A stretch of DNA of 15,113 nucleotides from an uncultured Desulfuromonadales bacterium (GTDB taxonomy: Bacteria; Desulfobacterota; Desulfuromonadia; Desulfuromonadales; Geopsychrobacteraceae): contig CAMYNC010000091.1 in assembly GCA_947259685.1 (NCBI GenBank), positions 1 through 15,113 of the forward strand, given 5' to 3'. Position 1 is the stretch's first letter; every line of letters starts with the position of its first letter. The translations under genes and the position numbers were made by a program. The notes beneath the pieces are model-generated. The model was given only the letters and a program-made list of their open reading frames with translations. It was not told the origin of the DNA and searched no databases. This document shows, piece after piece, positions 1 to 7,361 of this stretch.

Positions 1-1
1 T

Positions 2-37
2 TTCACTTTGGGCGGGGTGATCAAGCTGTTTATCTGA
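2..37 (+). CDS. Possible 3' end of an upstream gene (partial)
   Basis: The frame starting at base 2 reads FTLGGVIKLFI and stops with TGA at 35-37, 14 bases before a strong terminator. That spacing is typical of the end of a transcription unit. The fragment is too short to assign a family, and the frame beginning at base 1 is also open to a TAG at 64-66, inside the terminator. Only the position before a terminator supports the call. Confidence 0.3.
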   Translation, partial: FTLGGVIKLFI

Positions 38-51
38 ATTGCTTTGTGTGG

Positions 52-81
52 ACCGCCTCTAGCTAGCTAGGCGGTTTTTTT
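52..81 (+). terminator. Rho-independent terminator
   Basis: A perfect 7-bp stem, ACCGCCT (52-58) with AGGCGGT (69-75), encloses a 10-base loop and is followed by a run of seven T (75-81). It probably ends the gene entering from the left edge of the window. The 17-base motif at 85 follows directly. Confidence 0.85.
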
Positions 82-84
82 AAG

Positions 85-101
85 TCTCAAATTTCGTGAC
101 A
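85..101 (+). repeat. Dispersed 17-base motif, copy 1
   Basis: GTCTCAAATTTCGTGAC followed by ATAAG lies directly after the terminator T-run. It is related to copies at 144, 5358, 14487 and 14903 (approximate consensus TCTCRAAWNTNGTGA). It overlaps the last codons of the recombinase relic. Confidence 0.45.
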
Positions 102-108
102 TAAGTAG

Positions 109-129
109 GCCCCGGTGATTTGCCGGAGC
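109..129. repeat. Short GC-rich hairpin
   Basis: GCCCCGG (109-115) pairs with CCGGAGC (123-129) with one mismatch around a 7-base loop. It lies between motif copies 1 and 2, so the whole block from 85 to 160 may be one palindromic intergenic unit. No T-run follows. Confidence 0.35.
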
Positions 130-143
130 TTCTACATTTCTTC

Positions 144-160
144 ATCTCGAATGTGGTGAC
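144..160 (+). repeat. Dispersed 17-base motif, copy 2
   Basis: ATCTCGAATGTGGTGAC is closest to the copy at 14903 (ATCTCGAATGTAGTGA). The two agree at 15 of the first 16 bases. Confidence 0.4.
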
Positions 161-304
161 TAAGGATTTCTCTTCCTGCTTAGAGAGTTTTGGTTTGCAG
201 CCAAACTTCACACCTGCTGCCATATCTCGCTTACGCCCTTTATTGTATTCGTTCAGTAATAAGTTCCCTTTCAAGCTCCCCAAGGACTGCAAGAACGTAG
301 AAAG

Positions 305-594
305 TTAACCGTCCGGTCGGAGTAGAGGTGTCCTGTTATTTATCTCTGACCTTCCCTTGGCCACTCCTGCAAATGGCATGCAAAATTTTTAATTCGCTGC
401 GAAAAATTTCAGGGTTCACATCTCTGAATAACTTCCCTCCATTCCTGATTCAAATGAAAATACAATAACTACTCAAAATTATCAGACTATTAATTTTTAC
501 CTTAAAGGACTTATGCATATCACCTTTTTCGGCCTGGACATTGCTAGAATAAAGGGAAATCATTAGTCTGAGTAAATATGGATGGGAGCATGGA
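305..594. other. AT-rich non-coding gap before the GGDEF-EAL gene
   Basis: I see no supportable gene on either strand. The stretch from about 420 to 530 is rich in A and T. The only recognisable signal is the sigma-54-like promoter at 530-545. Confidence 0.5.
530..545 (+). promoter_or_regulatory. Sigma-54-like (-24/-12) promoter
   Basis: CGGCCTGGACATTGCT carries GG at 531-532 and GC at 543-544, separated by exactly 10 bases. The -12 half is TTGCT, as in the RpoN consensus TGGCACG-N4-TTGCW. The -24 half matches the invariant GG and also C and G (GGCctG). The predicted start near 556 leaves a leader of about 39 bases. A TAGAAT hexamer at 545-550 could instead be a sigma-70 -10 box, but no good -35 lies upstream of it. 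No activator site was identified. Confidence 0.45.
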
Positions 595-3060
595 ATGCCA
601 GATTCACTCAATGTAATACTTGAACTGGTCTCTCAATTCACCGGCGGTGGTGATGGTGTTGATAACAATATTGTCCAGTATGGTCTCGCAGGTCTTATCT
701 GGGGAATACTGCTGTCAGTAGCCTGGTCGCGCCGACAGCAAGCTGACGGCGCGCGTGAGCGCCTTCTTATCTGGGGCTTTGCTCTAGGACTTTTTCGCGA
801 GCTTATGATGATCACAATGACCTTTCTACAGGTCATGGGGTTAATTCATCCCGAAACCCTACATGTTATCTTTCCTCCTTTGGAACATGCGCTCAGCAAC
901 ATGGCTGTCATGGTAGTGGCAACAGCCTTTCTCAGTTACTTGCTGGGACCCGATCTCCGCTTCCGGCGATTTTTGAAAGGCAGCCTCATCACTATCGGTC
1001 TCTGCTATCTCGCTACATTCTGGTGGTGGGCCGGGCACATCATTGCTGATCCGACCTCTAAATTTAGCCAGACCTGGTGCGACTGGCTGTTCCGTATCAA
1101 TGCCAGTCTCTGGTTGGTTTACCCGCCCCTTGTGCTCCATCGAGCGACGGCCGGATGGCTGAGGAATCTAATGGTTCCGGCATTGACCTTCTTCTTCTTG
1201 CACGAGTTTCTGAAAATTCCTGACATGGCTCTCGGCGAGGTCTATGGGGGAATCTTTTCACCAATCCGCCTTGGGCTCTACCTGGTCGGAGTTTTTATGC
1301 TTGGCTGTGTTTATCTCCGTGAGATGAACGAAAGCAGGAAAAATGTGGAGCGACAACTCCGGGATCAGAAAAATCTGCTGCAAACCATTCTGAATGCCAT
1401 TCCGGCGCCGATATTCTTCAAGGACAAACAGGGGGTCTATCAGGGCTGCAATAATGCCTTCGAGCGACACATCGGCTACCCACTGGAACAAATTGTCGGG
1501 CAAACAGTTTACGGGGTTGCCCCCAAAGAGAAAGCCAAAATCTATCATGATGCGGACCTGGTCCTGCTACGCGAAGGCAAAACCCAGGTTTATGAAACTA
1601 CTATTCAAGCTGCAGACGGGAAGCAAAGCACCGTTCTTTTTCATAAGTCGGTTTATTACGAACCGGACGGCGAATTGGGTGGCATCGTTGGCACCATGAT
1701 CGATATCACTGACCGCAAACAGGCCGAAATGGATATGCGGAGAATGGCCTTCTCTGACACAATAACCGGTCTGGCTAACCGATCATTGCTGATGAATCGT
1801 CTGGATCAAGACCTGGAAATCGCCCGTCGTGAAGGGCATTCGGGGGCCTTGCTCTTCTTGGACATCGATCGATTCAAAGATATTAACGATACCTACGGGC
1901 ACACGGTCGGTGACCAATTGCTGCAGATGGTTGCCGAACGACTAAAGCCGATTATTCGTCAGGTTGACACTCTGGCTCGATTCGGCAGTGACGAGTTCAT
2001 TCTCTTGCTCTCCTCACTGAGGAATCAGCAGGATGCTGTGCTGGTTGTGGAGAAGATTTCATCTCTGATGAAATCTCCTTTCCAATTGCAGGATCGAGAG
2101 GTCACTATTAGCTTCAGCATCGGTCTGGCTCTGTTCCCTGAAGATGGAGGGGATGCCGAAACCCTGTTGAAGCATTCAGATATGGCCGTGCATTCGGCCA
2201 AACAAGAGGGGGGCAAGGGGTTTCACTTCTTCTCGGAGGAGATGAACCGCCGGGTTCAGGAACGTCACGCGATGGAAGGCAGCTTGCGTCAAGCCCTGGA
2301 GAAGGATGAACTGTTTCTGGTCTACCAGCCCCAGTACGATCTCGAAAAGGGCCGGATGACTGGAGTCGAGGCGCTGCTGCGCTGGCGACATCCGGAAAAG
2401 GGATTAATTCCTCCAACCCATTTTATCCCCTTGGCCGAAGAGACTGGCCTTATTCTGCCGATAGGTCGGAAGGTTTTGCACATGGCGTGTGCTCAGAACG
2501 TTTCCTGGCAGCAGGCGGGGTACCCACCATTACGTATGGGAGTCAATCTCTCGGGTGTTCAATTCCGGCAGGATGATCTGTTGGAGATGGTTGACCAGAT
2601 TCTAGCCGAAACAGGACTTAGACCGAACTTTTTGGAGTTGGAACTAACAGAAAGCATTCTGATGGAATCGGCGGAGAAAAATATCGGGACTCTGACAGAA
2701 CTCAAAATGCGCGGTATTCACCTGGCCATTGACGACTTCGGCACCGGCTATTCCTCGCTCAGCTATCTGAAACACTTCCCGGTCGATCGGATCAAAATCG
2801 ATCGATCTTTTATTCGCGATCTGCCGGATGATAATGATAACGCGGCAATTGTTGAAACGATCATCGCCATGGCCAAGAGCATGAATCTCCAGGTCATTGC
2901 GGAAGGGGTAGAGACCGGCGATCAGCTAGAGTTTCTCAGCATGCGCAACTGCTTCGAGATACAGGGCTACTACTTTGCCAAGCCGCAGCCACCTGAAGAG
3001 ATCCAAGTCCTGCTGTCTAATGGCGCGATCTGCGTGGTTCAAGCCATGCCAGCCGGATAA
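595..3060 (+). CDS. Membrane PAS-GGDEF-EAL c-di-GMP protein
   Basis: This 821-residue protein is probably a c-di-GMP phosphodiesterase controlled by membrane and PAS input. Residues 28-245 hold about seven hydrophobic helices forming a MASE-like sensor that I cannot name. A PAS domain follows at about 259-378, then GGDEF at 385-545 and EAL at 560-810. The GGDEF signature is GSDEF (464-468) rather than GGDEF; the RxxD inhibitory site (R455, D458) is intact. The EAL domain has E592-A-L594, DDFGTG at 713-718, KIDRSF and AEGVET (769-774), so hydrolysis of c-di-GMP to pGpG is expected. Cyclase activity is doubtful because of the Gly-to-Ser change; the domain may instead bind GTP or c-di-GMP to tune the EAL domain. 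The ATG at 595 has GGGAG at 584-588. A sigma-54-like promoter lies upstream, and a second c-di-GMP gene begins 155 bases downstream. Confidence 0.93.
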   Translation: MPDSLNVILELVSQFTGGGDGVDNNIVQYGLAGLIWGILLSVAWSRRQQADGARERLLIWGFALGLFRELMMITMTFLQVMGLIHPETLHVIFPPLEHALSNMAVMVVATAFLSYLLGPDLRFRRFLKGSLITIGLCYLATFWWWAGHIIADPTSKFSQTWCDWLFRINASLWLVYPPLVLHRATAGWLRNLMVPALTFFFLHEFLKIPDMALGEVYGGIFSPIRLGLYLVGVFMLGCVYLREMNESRKNVERQLRDQKNLLQTILNAIPAPIFFKDKQGVYQGCNNAFERHIGYPLEQIVGQTVYGVAPKEKAKIYHDADLVLLREGKTQVYETTIQAADGKQSTVLFHKSVYYEPDGELGGIVGTMIDITDRKQAEMDMRRMAFSDTITGLANRSLLMNRLDQDLEIARREGHSGALLFLDIDRFKDINDTYGHTVGDQLLQMVAERLKPIIRQVDTLARFGSDEFILLLSSLRNQQDAVLVVEKISSLMKSPFQLQDREVTISFSIGLALFPEDGGDAETLLKHSDMAVHSAKQEGGKGFHFFSEEMNRRVQERHAMEGSLRQALEKDELFLVYQPQYDLEKGRMTGVEALLRWRHPEKGLIPPTHFIPLAEETGLILPIGRKVLHMACAQNVSWQQAGYPPLRMGVNLSGVQFRQDDLLEMVDQILAETGLRPNFLELELTESILMESAEKNIGTLTELKMRGIHLAIDDFGTGYSSLSYLKHFPVDRIKIDRSFIRDLPDDNDNAAIVETIIAMAKSMNLQVIAEGVETGDQLEFLSMRNCFEIQGYYFAKPQPPEEIQVLLSNGAICVVQAMPAG

Positions 3061-3215
3061 AGTCGTTTTAGGAGATTGTCTTTGCCATGGTTCCAAGCAT
3101 GAGGTAAAAGAAATATGGTCGTTTTGTATATCTTTATCATATTTTGTGTGTCTTCAGTCGCCACTTTGCCCAGTCTGATTGGCTGATTAATTTTTCGTTA
3201 GGATTAAAGCAGCGC

Positions 3216-5165
3216 ATGAAAATCCTCGTATTGATTCAGAATGAAACCAATCGTGAAATGATCACCCAGTCCCTAACCACTTGTGGACATCATTTGGTGG
3301 AAATAAGCACTGCCAAGGGGGCGTTTGACCTGCTTGAGACTGACAAATTTCCAGTAGCCATCATCGATATCGAACATGAAATACTGGAAGACGAACCCCT
3401 CTCGACTCAACTGACGCGACACTATCCAGATACCGAAGTCATTATCACCACGACCAGCCTGACCGCTTTAAGCGAGGCGGTCACTGCACTGCGCAATGGA
3501 GGCTACAGCTTTCTGGTCAAAACCTTTGAGGACGTCGGACTTATCTCAGCGACCCTGAACAGGGCCATCGACAATGTCCGGATCTTGTCTGAACTGCAAG
3601 CCAGATTTGCAGAACTACAAGAAAAGAATAGTGAACTTTCCGGGCTTAACAAGACACTACAAAATCTTGAGGTTCGGGATGCCTTGACCGGGCTGCGCGG
3701 TCAGCTCCAATTCCATGAATCGCTCGGCAAGGAATTAATTCGCTCCCTTCAGAACAAAAGTCCATTTTCACTACTGCTCATGACGGTGCGATTTTTTGCT
3801 TCTGGGGACGATGAGTCGCAACCCCTTGCGGACGAGAGGATCGCGCAGCTGTCCCAGGCGCTCAAGGAACGCCTTCGGCGCTCCGATCTGATTACCTTTT
3901 ACCGTGAGCAAACCTTTGGCCTTCTGCTTCCCGAAACCTCCAAGGATGCGTGCCGATACGTGAGAAGTAATCTGGTGGAGATGTTGAAGCATTTTCCCTT
4001 TGCGACGACTCAATCCTGCGAACCCTCAACAGTAATTGCTTATTTCGGGCAATCCAGTTTCCCGGACGATGGGTCGAGTATCTCAAGTCTGATCCTGGAA
4101 GCAGAAAAAGGACTCAAGCTGTCTAAGGAGTCAGGGGGCATGTCCATTGGCCGACTCGATGTGAACAATCAGGGCCAAGGCATCCCGCTGATCGATGCGT
4201 TAAGCGCTGAGGAAAAACCTCGACGACGGGTACTGGTGGTCGACGATGAGCCGAGTATCTGCTCCCTGGTCAGCCTAATGCTTACCGATAACGACTTCGA
4301 AGTTTCCATCGCCGAAAACGGAGAAGATGCTCTGGCACAGTTTCAAGAGGACCCCTTTCCGGTGGTGATTTCCGACGTGATGATGCCGGGAATGAGTGGC
4401 ATGGAGTTGCTGACGCAGATAAAAGACATCCAACCTGAGGTGGAAGTTGTAATTATGACCAGCCAGAGCAACGTAACCTCATCAATCGATGCCATGCGTG
4501 CCGGCGCCTTCGACTTCCTACCAAAGCCTATTGAAGACCTGAATATCATCCCGATCATAGCCAATCGCGCGTTTGAAAATTTCTTTCGGGTCAACGAAAA
4601 ACAGCGCCTGATTGCTGAGTTGGAGAGAAAAAATAAGGGATTGGCCATAGCGAACAAGACCCTCAAGGAAATGGTCATCCTCGACGGCCTGACAGGGCTT
4701 TTCAATCACAGTCACTTTAAAGAATCGGTGGAAATTGAAATAAGTCGTTCAAAAAGGCACCAGCGGCAGTTTACGGTGTTGTTCATAGACCTTGATAATT
4801 TCAAGCAATACAATGACAACCACGGGCACCCGGCAGGAGATCAATTACTTAAAACTCTCGCCACACTGATCGGAAGCCGTCTGCGTAAATCGGACACTCT
4901 GGCCCGCTATGGCGGTGATGAATTTACTGCTATTTTGCCTGAGACCGCTAAAGTCGATGCCCTTCGTATCGCCGAGGGAATAAGGAAAGAAGTGCAGAAT
5001 TACCCCTTTCCGGGAAGGGATGTCCTGCCAGCAGGCAGGGTGAGTATCACCGTCGGGGTAGCGACTTTTCCGGAAGATGGTGACGCCACCGATGTGCTCA
5101 TCATTAGCGCCGATCAAGCTCTCTACCAGGGTAAAAATCAAGGACGCAATTGTATCAGTACCTAA
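3216..5165 (+). CDS. REC-GGDEF-REC-GGDEF response regulator (diguanylate cyclase)
   Basis: The start at 3216 (649 residues) is chosen because MKILVLIQNE is the usual first strand of a receiver domain; an ATG at 3144 adds 24 residues unlike any receiver. Order: receiver 1 (1-120; D51 and K102 kept, but the acidic pair is replaced by QNE), coiled coil, degenerate GGDEF (about 145-300; signature REQTF at 230-234), receiver 2 (336-455; D343, D344, phosphoacceptor D387, K437), coiled coil, and a full GGDEF (about 485-649; GGDEF at 566-570, RxxD site R557-D560). The second half is expected to make c-di-GMP from two GTP when D387 is phosphorylated, like PleD/WspR proteins. The degenerate GGDEF keeps RxxD (R221, D224) in the right place, so it might bind c-di-GMP. 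The two halves look like an ancient tandem duplication. No kinase gene is adjacent. AGGA at 3200-3203 is a distant ribosome site. Confidence 0.92.
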   Translation: MKILVLIQNETNREMITQSLTTCGHHLVEISTAKGAFDLLETDKFPVAIIDIEHEILEDEPLSTQLTRHYPDTEVIITTTSLTALSEAVTALRNGGYSFLVKTFEDVGLISATLNRAIDNVRILSELQARFAELQEKNSELSGLNKTLQNLEVRDALTGLRGQLQFHESLGKELIRSLQNKSPFSLLLMTVRFFASGDDESQPLADERIAQLSQALKERLRRSDLITFYREQTFGLLLPETSKDACRYVRSNLVEMLKHFPFATTQSCEPSTVIAYFGQSSFPDDGSSISSLILEAEKGLKLSKESGGMSIGRLDVNNQGQGIPLIDALSAEEKPRRRVLVVDDEPSICSLVSLMLTDNDFEVSIAENGEDALAQFQEDPFPVVISDVMMPGMSGMELLTQIKDIQPEVEVVIMTSQSNVTSSIDAMRAGAFDFLPKPIEDLNIIPIIANRAFENFFRVNEKQRLIAELERKNKGLAIANKTLKEMVILDGLTGLFNHSHFKESVEIEISRSKRHQRQFTVLFIDLDNFKQYNDNHGHPAGDQLLKTLATLIGSRLRKSDTLARYGGDEFTAILPETAKVDALRIAEGIRKEVQNYPFPGRDVLPAGRVSITVGVATFPEDGDATDVLIISADQALYQGKNQGRNCIST

Positions 5166-5357
5166 TTTCACCCAGTGTCCTAAATATGGACCGGTAATGT
5201 GATCGTCACCTGGACTGAGAAATAAGTCTTGCCATATAACGTCACCACTTTCAAAACAAATCAGGCTCTGACTGCCTATGCGGAACGTAGCTTTCCTTTC
5301 AGTTCCATAATGCGATCCTGATTTACTTTAGTCATAAATCCCAAGGTATGAAAGTAT

Positions 5358-5374
5358 GTCTCAAAAATTGTGAG
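5358..5374 (+). repeat. Dispersed 17-base motif, copy 3
   Basis: GTCTCAAAAATTGTGAG shares an exact 16-base match (GTCTCAAAAATTGTGA) with copy 4 at 14487. It lies 28 bases before the hairpin element at 5402. Confidence 0.5.
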
Positions 5375-5401
5375 TTAAATCTCACTTCTCCATTATGAAA
5401 C

Positions 5402-5464
5402 ATCAAAATCGGCCCTTTCTCTTTGATGTAATTTCAGCAGCTTAGCGGAAGGGCCATTTTTGAT
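5402..5464. terminator. Long intergenic hairpin with conserved loop, copy 1
   Basis: GGCCCTT (5411-5417) pairs with AAGGGCC (5449-5455). A second helix, ATCAAAA (5402-5408) with TTTTGAT (5458-5464), extends the stem beyond a 2-base mismatch. The A-rich left arm and T-rich right arm suit a bidirectional terminator. The loop contains TAATTTCAGCAGCTTAG (5429-5445), nearly the same as in the hairpin at 10304. It lies 237 bases after the REC-GGDEF gene, so it may end that transcript. Confidence 0.6.
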
Positions 5465-5692
5465 CCGACTTTCGAGACGTTCTTGTGGCTTGGTGGCCCC
5501 CGTGTGTCGACTGAGGGTTCAGGGGAGGCAATTATCTTTTGGGCGAGCCGGCGGACCTGGTAAAAAGGGATCGTAGACCTGCCGAAGATGCTCCTCTCCG
5601 GCAGAGGCTCTCCAGAGGGGCACAATTCCAAACCGACGCCCCACCAAAAGAAAGGTAAAATTAAGTCGCAACCCCTCCTTTGGGAGTGAATC

Positions 5693-6820
5693 ATGATCTA
5701 TTTCCTGACCCTGTTATTGACTCTGGTTCTGCCCCTGGCGTCCTGTGCGAAACCTAAATTCGATGAGGCCCAGACAATCAAACCGTCCCGGTCCCACTCC
5801 CCGGTTATCGACATGCACGCCCACATCGCAGGCATCGGAGCGGGGGGCAGCAACTGCTACGTCTCGCCGGATCTACGCAACAACTGGCGTTATGGCATCT
5901 ATCTAAAGGCCTTCGGCCTGACCCAGAAGGACCTGGAAGAGCATGGGGACCAACTTGCCTTCGAGAAAACCTCGCAAAGACTGGCGGCCTCCCAGCAAGT
6001 TGACGGAGCGGTGATCCTGGCCTTGGACGGGGTAGTAAACCAGGCTGGCGAACTCGATCTGGAGCACACCGAGGTGTACATCCCCAACGATTTTGTCGCC
6101 AGCGAAACAGCCAAACATGACAACCTCTTTTTCGGGGCCAGCATCAACCCATACCGCAGGGATGCACTTCAGCGCCTGGAGCAGGCCAAAGCCGATGGAG
6201 CGGTGCTCATCAAGTGGCTGCCCGCTATCCAGCAGATCGACCCTTCCGATCTTCGCCTGACACTTTTTTACAGCAAGTTGATCGAACTGGAACTGCCCCT
6301 GCTGGTCCACACCGGCGCTGAGCGATCCTTCTCCCGCGCCAATCATGACCTGGGCGACCCGATGTTGCTGCGACTGCCCCTCGAGCTTGGGGTGACAGTT
6401 ATCGCCGCTCATGTGGCCACAACCGGCAAAACCGACAGCGAAACCCATTTTAAACGCCTAGTCGGGATGTTTCCCGAATACCCCAACCTCTATGCCGATA
6501 TCTCCAGCCTGACCCAGCTCAACAAGCTCTGGTATTTGCCCAAGGTTCTCGATCATCCTGAGATTCACGATCGGCTCCTCTACGGCACCGACTTTCCTCT
6601 GATCGAAACCAGCCTGCTCGGCGTGCGCCTCGTTTCGCCCTGGTATTTCCCCTTCCGCCTGGGCTGGACCCGCTTGCGACAGATTTCTAGAATCGAAAAT
6701 CCATGGGACCGTGATCTAGAGTTGAAAAAGGCTCTCGGCTTCGGGCAGGAAATCTTCACCCGCCCGGCAAAACTATTGAAAATCATGTCGGACAGCCATT
6801 GCTCAGCCGGCGGTCAGTAG
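5693..6820 (+). CDS. Lipoprotein amidohydrolase (amidohydrolase_2 type)
   Basis: This is a 375-residue metal-dependent hydrolase predicted to be membrane-anchored outside the cytoplasm. The N-terminus is a lipoprotein signal with lipobox LASC and acylated Cys at 18. Metal-ligand motifs of the TIM-barrel amidohydrolase superfamily appear in order: H42-A-H44 (after VIDMHAHI), K174 in VLIKWLP, H206 in LLVHTGAE, H240 in VIAAHV, and D300 in LLYGTDFP. This arrangement fits a one- or two-zinc enzyme of the PF04909/TatD-like group; the substrate cannot be read from sequence. Most relatives are cytoplasmic, so the lipobox is unusual. GGGAG at 5682-5686 supports the ATG at 5693. The gene appears to be on its own. 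The frame stays open for 28 codons after its TAG stop (next TAG at 6905-6907). Confidence 0.85.
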   Translation: MIYFLTLLLTLVLPLASCAKPKFDEAQTIKPSRSHSPVIDMHAHIAGIGAGGSNCYVSPDLRNNWRYGIYLKAFGLTQKDLEEHGDQLAFEKTSQRLAASQQVDGAVILALDGVVNQAGELDLEHTEVYIPNDFVASETAKHDNLFFGASINPYRRDALQRLEQAKADGAVLIKWLPAIQQIDPSDLRLTLFYSKLIELELPLLVHTGAERSFSRANHDLGDPMLLRLPLELGVTVIAAHVATTGKTDSETHFKRLVGMFPEYPNLYADISSLTQLNKLWYLPKVLDHPEIHDRLLYGTDFPLIETSLLGVRLVSPWYFPFRLGWTRLRQISRIENPWDRDLELKKALGFGQEIFTRPAKLLKIMSDSHCSAGGQ

Positions 6821-7073
6821 TCCCTGTCAAGATGCAATGACGACTGGTTAGAAACTCTTCGAGAACTAGATCGGCACCGACGTGATTTCGGCGACTCGTA
6901 CAAGTAGCTGAGGTGTGGCAGGTGAATTCCAGACAGTTCTACGCACATTTCGATTAGTGTGAGATGTTATATCCAGCCCGCAATTCTCAAGGGTTGTGGT
7001 GATGGCGAAGTGAATCGCCCCAAAATATCAAACAGTCTTGACTTATGGAAAATGGCATCAGGAAAGCCTCGGT

Positions 7074-7331
7074 TCACACAAATCGGGGGTTTCCTATTTT
7101 CAGGGACTTAGATGATTCGAGATTTTGAAAGCTGCTATTCGCAAAAGTAGTAATTTCGAATTTGAGAAGCCTCCTCCACTTTTTCACAAATGCAGCCGTA
7201 TAGTCTTTTTTTACGGTCTCTAGCACTCCATCTAAACCCTTTAAATCGCGAATACAATCTTTGGAAACTCCAGATACAATATAATTATACCTAGCAACTG
7301 TATCGATCTGAAAAATAGGGGGAAGTGACAA
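7074..7331 (-). CDS. Possible small hypothetical protein
   Basis: An 85-codon frame begins at a TTG and ends in TGA. Its translation (for example VSKDCIRDLKGLDGVLETVKK, then KKWRRLLKFEI) has a plausible mix of charged and hydrophobic residues. I recognise no family. There is no clear ribosome-binding site, the frame stays open upstream of the TTG into the leader of the next gene, and the region is AT-rich compared with its neighbours. It may be a gene fragment or a chance ORF. Confidence 0.25.
   Translation of the reverse strand: MSLPPIFQIDTVARYNYIVSGVSKDCIRDLKGLDGVLETVKKDYTAAFVKKWRRLLKFEITTFANSSFQNLESSKSLKIGNPRFV
7280..7285 (+). promoter_or_regulatory. Possible -10 box for the flavoprotein operon
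   Basis: A perfect TATAAT lies 77 bases before the start at 7362. The best -35 candidate, TTGGAA at 7261-7266, is only 13 bases upstream, which is too close. The call rests on the -10 box alone. Confidence 0.25.
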
Positions 7332-7346
7332 GAAAAAGATTAAGGA

Positions 7347-7354
7347 AAAGGAGG
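7347..7354 (+). promoter_or_regulatory. Perfect Shine-Dalgarno site
   Basis: AAGGAGGT sits 7 bases before the ATG at 7362 and complements the 16S rRNA tail completely. It fixes the start of the flavoprotein gene and predicts efficient translation. Confidence 0.8.
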
Positions 7355-7361
7355 TGGGAGC

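Larger units (their letters stand above)
80..304 (-). pseudogene. Decayed serine recombinase (resolvase/invertase) fragment
   Basis: The minus-strand frame from about 304 to 80 encodes GRKRDMAAGVKFGCKPKLS. This matches the well-known segment of Tn3-type resolvases and DNA invertases (family pattern AGxxxAxAxGVKFGRKPKLT) linking the long E helix of the catalytic domain to the helix-turn-helix DNA-binding domain. The preceding LGSLKGNLLLNE resembles the family's ALAEFERELIxER segment but has lost the conserved FER residues. The catalytic N-terminal part with the nucleophilic serine is missing, an in-frame TAA lies at 307-305, and the sequence after KLS does not look like the expected helix-turn-helix. 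It is therefore a relic. The only in-frame start seen is a TTG at 292. The relic suggests a mobile element once sat here. Confidence 0.6.
5166..5692. other. 527-base intergenic region
   Basis: There is no supportable gene. It contains motif copy 3 (5358) and a hairpin element (5402-5464). Between about 5332 and 5273 the minus strand encodes a 19-residue MTKVNQDRIMELKGKLRSA that looks protein-like but is too short to judge. The stretch 5470-5690 is GC-rich, with short inverted repeats such as CTGCCG/CGGCAG near 5578 and 5598. It may be a structured leader of the following gene, but it matches no riboswitch I recognise. Confidence 0.5.
6821..7361. other. 541-base gene-poor region
   Basis: No confident gene. 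From 6821 to 6907 the plus strand continues the amidohydrolase frame past its stop and encodes a protein-like 28-residue stretch. On the minus strand a 54-codon open stretch (about 7027-6866) without a normal start reads like protein but is not recognised. The part from about 7090 to 7345 is markedly AT-rich and holds a possible 85-codon minus-strand ORF. These may be decayed gene fragments. Confidence 0.4.

Noticed and set aside
120..308. 62-codon plus-strand ORF
   Set aside because: It is the complement of the recombinase relic, whose minus-strand reading matches a known family.
3144..3215. Upstream start for the REC-GGDEF-REC-GGDEF gene
   Set aside because: The extra 24 residues do not resemble a receiver domain start, while MKILVLIQNE at 3216 does.
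5434..5694. 86-codon minus-strand ORF
   Set aside because: It overlaps the ribosome site and start of the amidohydrolase gene and the intergenic hairpin; its translation looks like non-coding GC-rich sequence.
5903..6448. 181-codon minus-strand ORF
   Set aside because: It lies wholly antisense to the amidohydrolase gene, whose motifs and start signals are clear.
6818..6820. Pyrrolysine readthrough at the amidohydrolase TAG
   Set aside because: A 28-codon open stretch is not rare by chance, and no pyrrolysine machinery is visible in the window; kept only as a low-interest observation.
6866..7027. 54-codon minus-strand open stretch with protein-like text
   Set aside because: It has no usable start codon or ribosome site and I recognise no family, so it is noted only in the gap description.
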